DNA from: Chloroflexi bacterium UBA5189 | Lineage (GTDB): Bacteria > Chloroflexota > Limnocylindria > Limnocylindrales > CSP1-4 | DNA length: 26,399 nt | Direction of reading: 5' to 3' | Assembly: GCA_002413045.1 (NCBI GenBank) | Contig: DHWF01000036.1 | Location: 85,409-111,807, forward strand | Shown here: one piece after another, positions 22,839 to 26,399 of the stretch | Layout of the letters: every line of letters starts with the position of its first letter | Position numbering within the stretch: position 1 is the first letter of the stretch | Program-made: the position numbers and the translations under genes | The notes under the pieces: generated by a model | The model's input: the letters and a program-made list of their open reading frames with translations, nothing else | Told to the model about the DNA's origin: nothing | The model's database searches: none

Positions 22839-23440
22839 CCAGCGAACACGACACCGCGCGGCGCGTCGCGAGGTGGCTCGAGGAAGGTCCCCTCGAGCCA
22901 CCCGATGCGGCCGTTCGCGCCGCGATCCGACTTGCCGTCGCGTCCCCGCGACGCTCGCGGCGGCTCCCATGGCAAGGAGGTGCAGCGAGGCGTTTGACGA
23001 GTCTGCTTGCTACGGCGGCCGTCGCGGCCGCGGTGGTCATCGGCGTGGTGGCATTCGCCTCACGCACCTCGGTGGGTCCGGCTGCCGCGCCAACGCCGAC
23101 GGCGTCGGCGGCGCCCGCGCTGACCGGGTCGTACACCGGTACCGTCGCGCCGAACAGCGCCAGCACTGAGCCTGGCGCATGGCGGCTGGCGTTCATCTCG
23201 GTAGAGCTGCTGTACACCAACCCGTCGGGTGGGACAATCACGCAAATTGTCACGGTCGTCGGGCCGAACGAGATCTCGCTCTCACCCGACACCGCCTGCG
23301 CGCAGGGCACGGTGGGCCCCGGCGACTACCACTGGACGCTGACGGGCACCACGCTCAAGCTCGACGCGCTCAACGACCCCAGCCCGTGCCGCAAGGCGGT
23401 CCTGACGGGGACGACCTGGACGCGCCAGCCTGGCTCCTGA
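22835..23440 (+). CDS. Putative anti-sigma factor, single-pass membrane protein
   Basis: A 201-residue protein encoded with an ATGA overlap to the sigma gene. The cytosolic N-terminus (VARWLEEGPLEPPDAAVRAAI, then PRRSRRLPW) resembles the sigma-binding head of Chloroflexota anti-sigma proteins. No HxxxCxxC zinc motif is present, so it is not a ZAS type. One membrane helix spans about 55-75. After a Pro/Ala/Thr linker, the outer part (about 97-201) looks like a small beta-barrel or lipocalin-like domain (GSYTGTV, GAWRLAF, GDYHWTLTGTTLKLD) with Cys residues in DTACAQG and PSPCRKA that could pair. It may sense an outside signal and release the sigma factor (inference). Confidence 0.78.
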   Translation: MTSEHDTARRVARWLEEGPLEPPDAAVRAAIRLAVASPRRSRRLPWQGGAARRLTSLLATAAVAAAVVIGVVAFASRTSVGPAAAPTPTASAAPALTGSYTGTVAPNSASTEPGAWRLAFISVELLYTNPSGGTITQIVTVVGPNEISLSPDTACAQGTVGPGDYHWTLTGTTLKLDALNDPSPCRKAVLTGTTWTRQPGS

Positions 23441-23608
23441 GCGGGAGGCCAGGCCCTCGACCAGCTGCCCCGCGCCTTGCGGACAGCTGTCGTTCCCACC
23501 CGCATTGCTGACGGAGACGAGTTCCGCTCGAGCTTTCCTCAGCCAGTTCGTGACCCTGTCGTAAGCCGGATCGGCCCGGCCCCAAGGCCTGCCTGCATCC
23601 AATCTGCC

Positions 23609-23615
23609 AAGGAGG
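23609..23615 (+). promoter_or_regulatory. Strong ribosome-binding site of the secreted protein
   Basis: AAGGAGG lies seven nt before ATG 23623. It is among the best matches in the window and suggests high expression of the exported product. Confidence 0.6.
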
Positions 23616-23622
23616 TACCACG

Positions 23623-24129
23623 ATGCGTTTTCCATCTCGTATCAGCTCCCGCCTGATCGCCCCGGTGGCGGTCCTGACCACAGCCCTGACCCTCGGACTG
23701 GTAGGACCGGCCCTGGCTTCGGCACCCGTGATCACGACGGTGCCGTTCACCATCAACGGACCCTACGGACCCGCACCGTGCTCGCTCTGGGCGACCGGCG
23801 GCGGGACACGCCACGTGGAGCAGTTCTCGGATGCCAGCGGCAATGTCGTCCTGCTGCGGCGCCACGTCATCTTTGCAGGAACACTCACGAACATGACCAC
23901 CAACGAAACGGTGCCATACGTCGGCGACTTTACGGTCACGCTCGACTTCCCGGCCAACACCTCGACATCGTTCGGGCTGCTGCGCGAGACGGTGGTTCCC
24001 GGTCAGCCCCCGATCATCGCCGCTGGCCGAATCGTGGTGACAGCCAGCTTCCCGCCGCAGCTCATCAGCCAGTCCGGTCAGACTGAAGCCGCCTACGGAG
24101 CGGCGATCTGTCAGCTCACGGGAAGCTGA
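23623..24129 (+). CDS. Secreted protein of unknown function
   Basis: A 168-residue protein with a Sec signal: MRFPSRISSRLIAPVAVLTT, hydrophobic core to about residue 28, cleavage probably after ALASA near residue 34. The mature part is beta-rich (VITTVPFTINGPYG, NVVLLRRHVIFAGTLTNM, YVGDFTVTLDFPANTS, GRIVVTASFPPQLI) with two Cys (PAPCSLWA, AAICQLTGS) near its ends that could form a disulfide. No known domain was recognised. It lies 182 bp after the anti-sigma gene and is followed by a strong hairpin, so it forms its own transcription unit. Its position suggests control by the adjacent ECF sigma factor, but no matching promoter motif was found. Confidence 0.82.
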   Translation: MRFPSRISSRLIAPVAVLTTALTLGLVGPALASAPVITTVPFTINGPYGPAPCSLWATGGGTRHVEQFSDASGNVVLLRRHVIFAGTLTNMTTNETVPYVGDFTVTLDFPANTSTSFGLLRETVVPGQPPIIAAGRIVVTASFPPQLISQSGQTEAAYGAAICQLTGS

Positions 24130-24167
24130 TCGCGCAAGCCGTGGCCGGCAGGCCATTGGAACCGCGA

Positions 24168-24202
24168 GGCGAGGGGCCTACCGCCCAGGTAGGCCCCTCG
24201 CC
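24168..24202 (+). terminator. 15-bp hairpin after the secreted protein gene
   Basis: A perfect GC-rich inverted repeat (arms GGCGAGGGGCCTACC and GGTAGGCCCCTCGCC, 5-nt loop) starts 39 bp after the stop at 24129. No T-run follows. It most likely ends the plus-strand transcript and may also act on the opposing one. Confidence 0.7.
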
Positions 24203-24283
24203 CGTGTCCGCGGCCGCCGTGATCTTTTGGCGCCAGCGAAGCCCTCGTTGCAGAAGCGCGGTGACCTGCTCCCGGGTCATCAG

Positions 24284-24308
24284 CGAGCGTCGGGTGATGT
24301 CACCCGAG
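24284..24308 (+). repeat. 25-bp dispersed repeat, divergent copy B
   Basis: It contains AGCGTCG, a four-nt spacer (GGTG), then ATGTCACCCGAG. Within it CGGGTGA-TG-TCACCCG (24291-24306) is a perfect palindrome, so this copy may have drifted into a hairpin. It overlaps the last codons of the SnoaL-like gene. Confidence 0.45.
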
Positions 24309-24740
24309 ATTATCGACGGCGTCGGGAGCCCGACGTCCTGTGAGCTGCTCGTAGAAGCCCGGTCCGGCAGTCATCGCCCAGGTCGTCGCGACTCGACCGT
24401 CGCGGACCCGGTTGAACATCATCTCGTGCACGACGAGCCGCCTCCCGGTTGGCTCGACGTCGAAGTATTGTCCGGTGTGCGTGGCGGAGACCGTGCAGAT
24501 GCACGCGACCATTGCATCGTCGGCAACGATCTGGAGGAACTCCGTGTGCTTGTCGGGGAATGCCGACCGGTGGGCCTCCATCGTGGAGCGTTCGTCCTCA
24601 AGCGTCGCGAAATCGCCGGCCTCGCCCTCCGGGCCATACTCGCGCCAGTCGTCAGTGAGGCAGGCAGCGAATGCCTCGCTATCCCCGCGGTTGTAGGCCG
24701 CCCACGCGCGACGTAACAGCTCTGCGTACGGGTGCTCCAC
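24300..24740 (-). CDS. SnoaL-like / NTF2-fold protein
   Basis: A 146-residue single-domain protein. It begins with the usual helix LLRRAWAAYNRGDSEAFAACLTDDW and carries the fold's strands: MVACICTVSATHTG, RRLVVHEMMFNRVRDGRVATTW and a closing AMTAGPGFYEQL. This resembles SnoaL-like ester cyclase and polyketide-cyclase relatives, a fold used by enzymes and by ligand-binding proteins. Catalytic residues are not identifiable with confidence. The start is GTG 24740, with GGAGGG five nt upstream (AGGAGGGACCA). It follows the second VOC gene on the minus strand with 60 bp between, including repeat copy C. Its 3' end overlaps divergent copy B. Confidence 0.82.
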   Translation of the reverse strand: MEHPYAELLRRAWAAYNRGDSEAFAACLTDDWREYGPEGEAGDFATLEDERSTMEAHRSAFPDKHTEFLQIVADDAMVACICTVSATHTGQYFDVEPTGRRLVVHEMMFNRVRDGRVATTWAMTAGPGFYEQLTGRRAPDAVDNLG

Positions 24741-24754
24741 TGGTCCCTCCTCAA

Positions 24755-24779
24755 TCAGCGTCGGCGAGTGTCACGTGAG
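24755..24779 (+). repeat. 25-bp dispersed repeat, copy C
   Basis: TCAGCGTCG, four nt (GCGA), then GTGTCACGTGAG. It lies 15 bp upstream of the SnoaL-like GTG and 22 bp beyond the VOC stop. Confidence 0.7.
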
Positions 24780-24800
24780 CCATGAACCCGCGGAAGTCTC

Positions 24801-25421
24801 TCACCTGATGATGGCCTGGCCGCCTCGCGTTGCGATTCGGGCCTCGACGACGCCGCGCTGGTCGGGCTCAAAACGAAGCGGCAGGTCATTCGGGCCGAGC
24901 CACTCCAGATGCTCCTGTGGATCTCCACTGATCGTGAGCTCCGAGAAGCTCGTTGGCGCACTCTCGTGACCGACGCGTTCGTACAGCTCGCGAAATCGCC
25001 CGGGTCGATCTCCGTTGTTCGGATAGTCGATGAAGAACGGCAGGTGGCGCGGCCCGCTCACGGTCCGCCAGCCCCGGAGGGTCCCATCCCGATGAGGCAC
25101 CGTGTAGTCGAAGATCGAAATTCCCAGCCGCTCCGAGACGCGCTCAAGGTCATCGACCAGTACGCACCAGCTGAACAGACCGAAGCCACGCGCCTCACAG
25201 TCGAGAACGGCCTGCCCGTCCGGCCCCTGCAAGGCAGCGTTGCGGTCCTCGATCTCGAGGACCTCGAGTCCCTGAGGCGGCTCGAGTGGCACAAACCAGT
25301 GACGAGTCCCCGCACGCTCGTAGAACATGCCGCGCTCGGCTCCGAGCCCGTATCGTCGACGCAATTCAGCCGTAGCTTCGCGAGCGTCCGGAACAAGCAT
25401 CGCGACGTGATCGATACGCAT
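24801..25421 (-). CDS. VOC/glyoxalase-like protein (right side)
   Basis: A 206-residue protein with a VOC-type beginning (MRIDHVAMLVPDAREATAELRRRYGLG). It has a long second half with FSWCVLVDDLERVSERLG, PFFIDYPNNGDRPGRF and ELTISGDPQEHLEWLG. The length and layout fit the glyoxalase-like (Glyoxalase_3 type) group, whose members are mostly uncharacterised. The first-strand His (His5) that normally binds metal is present, unlike in the VOC gene at 1884. ATG 25421 is chosen since it begins directly at the domain; an ATG at 25451 would place repeat copy D in coding sequence. No clear Shine-Dalgarno precedes it. It is probably in one minus-strand series with the flanking lipoprotein and SnoaL genes. 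Confidence 0.82.
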   Translation of the reverse strand: MRIDHVAMLVPDAREATAELRRRYGLGAERGMFYERAGTRHWFVPLEPPQGLEVLEIEDRNAALQGPDGQAVLDCEARGFGLFSWCVLVDDLERVSERLGISIFDYTVPHRDGTLRGWRTVSGPRHLPFFIDYPNNGDRPGRFRELYERVGHESAPTSFSELTISGDPQEHLEWLGPNDLPLRFEPDQRGVVEARIATRGGQAIIR

Positions 25422-25431
25422 CGCAGCTCGC

Positions 25432-25456
25432 TCAGCGTCGCGCAATGTCATGCGAG
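25432..25456 (+). repeat. 25-bp dispersed repeat, copy D
   Basis: TCAGCGTCG, four nt (CGCA), then ATGTCATGCGAG. It lies 11 bp upstream of the VOC ATG at 25421. The AATGTCATGCG part is identical to copy E. Confidence 0.7.
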
Positions 25457-25499
25457 GAAGTCGTGGTCAGGATCGATGCGACGGATACCCCGCGACCCA

Positions 25500-25853
25500 C
25501 TACCTGACCAGGTTCGACCACAACCAACCCCCGTCAGTTCGGACGAGCCCGACAACGACCTCGCCGTCGACGGTAGTCACGGTCGCGAGGACGGCGCAAA
25601 CATGGGCACCGGATCGGCCACCCGAGGGTGGACATGTATTCGCCGGCGTCGGCGCCTCGATTCGAACCGAAGTGATCGGCGGGTGCGACGCCGGAAACGT
25701 GCCCTCGGCAACCGTTACGGCCGCGACGCATAGGTCCGCGGCAAGGGGGCCGCACTCGATCGCAGAAGCTGCGCTCGGTTGGGGCAGCGTCGACCCGCAG
25801 GCAGCGACGAGCGGCAGGATCGCGAGCATCAGGAGGCGCCGGAGTCGTGCCAT
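25500..25853 (-). CDS. Small lipoprotein
   Basis: A 117-residue protein with a lipoprotein signal: MARLRRLLMLAILPLVAAC, where VAAC is the lipobox, so the mature N-terminal Cys19 would be lipid-modified. The mature part (about 98 residues) has two or more Cys (IECGPLAADLCVAA, NTCPPSGG, HVCAVLA) that may form disulfides. It ends with GEVVVGLVRTDGGWLWSNLV, a compact beta hairpin. No recognised domain. The ATG at 25853 gives the standard short basic n-region; an upstream start at 25898 would put the lipobox too deep. It is likely envelope-bound. It lies between the VOC gene and another lipoprotein gene on the same strand. Confidence 0.82.
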   Translation of the reverse strand: MARLRRLLMLAILPLVAACGSTLPQPSAASAIECGPLAADLCVAAVTVAEGTFPASHPPITSVRIEAPTPANTCPPSGGRSGAHVCAVLATVTTVDGEVVVGLVRTDGGWLWSNLVR

Positions 25854-25943
25854 CGTGGGCCAGTATCGGGTCCGCGTCGAGCGAGGCTCAAGTGCCACTC
25901 CGGCGATTCAGTCAACGTGCGGGAATTTCATAAGCGCCGGGCC

Positions 25944-26312
25944 TCATGGGCCAGGCGACGGCAGGACGTGGATTTGGGCGCAGGCCCGACCAGCGCCGTT
26001 GCTGTCAGTTGTCCCTGCGGCGACGACGTAGTCGCCCTCACGCGCAACGAAGTGGCCGGACGGGTCGAGGAGGACGATCTTGCCGCCTACGCGCTGGGCG
26101 GTGTAGCCACTGGGCCAGATTGCCCCGTAGTCATAGCCAAGACGTTGGAAACCCAGCCCATAGTCCGCATCGGGTACGAGGATCCCGCCGATGCCTGCCG
26201 CCTCGCAGATCGAGCCCATGGCCTCCGTCCTTATGGCAACAGGACCGTCCGTTGGTGCCGCGGTGCATGCCGCAACCGCAACGGTCATCACGAGTAGTGC
26301 TCGTCGAAACAT
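25944..26312 (-). CDS. Small lipoprotein, second copy type
   Basis: A 122-residue protein with signal MFRRALLVMTVAVAAC and lipobox VAAC (Cys16), followed by TAAPTDGPVAIRTEA. The mature part has CEAAGIGGILVPD, GKIVLLDPSGHFVAREGDYVVAAG and CAQIHVLPSPGP. It shows no clear similarity to the lipoprotein downstream beyond type and size, and no known domain. The ATG at 26312 is preferred over a TTG at 26321; TTGGGA lies four to eight nt upstream. Repeat copy E starts 16 bp before it. It leads a minus-strand series with the 25853 gene (90 bp gap). Confidence 0.8.
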   Translation of the reverse strand: MFRRALLVMTVAVAACTAAPTDGPVAIRTEAMGSICEAAGIGGILVPDADYGLGFQRLGYDYGAIWPSGYTAQRVGGKIVLLDPSGHFVAREGDYVVAAGTTDSNGAGRACAQIHVLPSPGP

Positions 26313-26327
26313 CAGTCCCAATCTCAG

Positions 26328-26352
26328 TCAGCGTCGCTGAATGTCATGCGGC
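26328..26352 (+). repeat. 25-bp dispersed repeat, copy E
   Basis: TCAGCGTCG, four nt (CTGA), then ATGTCATGCGGC. The first half forms TCAGCG-T-CGCTGA, a perfect 6-bp inverted repeat around one base. It lies 16 bp upstream of the lipoprotein ATG at 26312. Confidence 0.7.
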
Positions 26353-26399
26353 CCGACTCGCTCGATATCGAGCCAGGGCGACGAGCCCGGCTGCCACCA
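26344..26399 (-). CDS. Possible C-terminal end of a gene running off the window
   Basis: From the right edge the minus strand is open in the frame VAAGLVALARYRASRAA and stops at 26344-26346. The short hydrophobic run followed by Arg residues resembles a membrane protein end. With only 18 codons, and two other frames also open here, this is weak. The stop codon would lie inside repeat copy E. Confidence 0.22.
   Translation of the reverse strand, partial: VAAGLVALARYRASRAA

Noticed and set aside
21226..26352. CRISPR array for the 25-bp repeats
   Set aside because: Copies are 0.5 to 3.5 kb apart with genes between them, and there are no cas genes or regular spacers.
24755..26352. Repeat copies as ordinary sigma-70 or ECF promoters
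   Set aside because: A TGACA word is present on the minus strand, but no -10 element lies at a constant distance, and the start codons are too close.

Overview
The window is a high-GC bacterial chromosome segment with dense, mostly protein-coding content and no integrase, transposase, plasmid or phage gene. The mix suggests a soil or freshwater Chloroflexota bacterium: a zinc-ribbon/class III cyclase/AAA module with a TPR partner, a Tat-exported decapeptide-repeat protein, an ECF sigma factor with a Chloroflexota-style anti-sigma partner, a GAF-GAF-GGDEF protein and small lipoproteins. That placement is inference from gene content; no marker gene settles it.

Left part (1-8.4 kb). A truncated multicopper oxidase overlaps a UspA gene by GTGA. 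Facing them is a minus-strand catabolic block: P5C-type aldehyde dehydrogenase (7047-5461), a protein with two copies of a lipocalin-like domain (5461-4658), a GABA-type aminotransferase (4584-3232), and a class I CoA-transferase whose A and B subunits are separated by a VOC-fold gene, with touching or overlapping starts and stops (3199-1093). Together they could take an omega-amino acid through a semialdehyde and an acid to a CoA thioester. A 17-bp palindrome at 4601-4617 lies just upstream of the preferred aminotransferase start and may be an operator. Upstream of the block is a Tat-exported repeat protein (8421-7138).

Middle (8.4-19.6 kb). A HAD-IIA phosphatase diverges from fabI, the enoyl-ACP reductase of fatty-acid synthesis. 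A large polytopic membrane protein and a membrane-anchored GAF-GAF-GGDEF diguanylate cyclase form a minus-strand pair. A tRNA-Gly(TCC) with encoded CCA follows. Then comes a cyclase/AAA ATPase gene coupled by ATGA to a TPR gene; in most relatives these are one protein. A degenerate receiver-like protein and a tandem ACT-domain protein follow on the minus strand.

Right part (19.6-26.4 kb). This part is rich in small exported proteins: an alpha/beta hydrolase, an anchored protein with an acidic linker, a glycine-zipper protein, a probably frameshifted small membrane protein, an ECF sigma/anti-sigma pair followed by a secreted protein, a SnoaL-like protein, a second VOC protein and two lipoproteins. 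A 25-bp repeat (TCAGCGTCG, 4 nt, RTGTCAYG) occurs four times here, plus one divergent copy. All copies have the same orientation and lie in gaps or at gene edges, and three sit 11-16 nt upstream of minus-strand start codons. This repeat is the least explained signal in the window.
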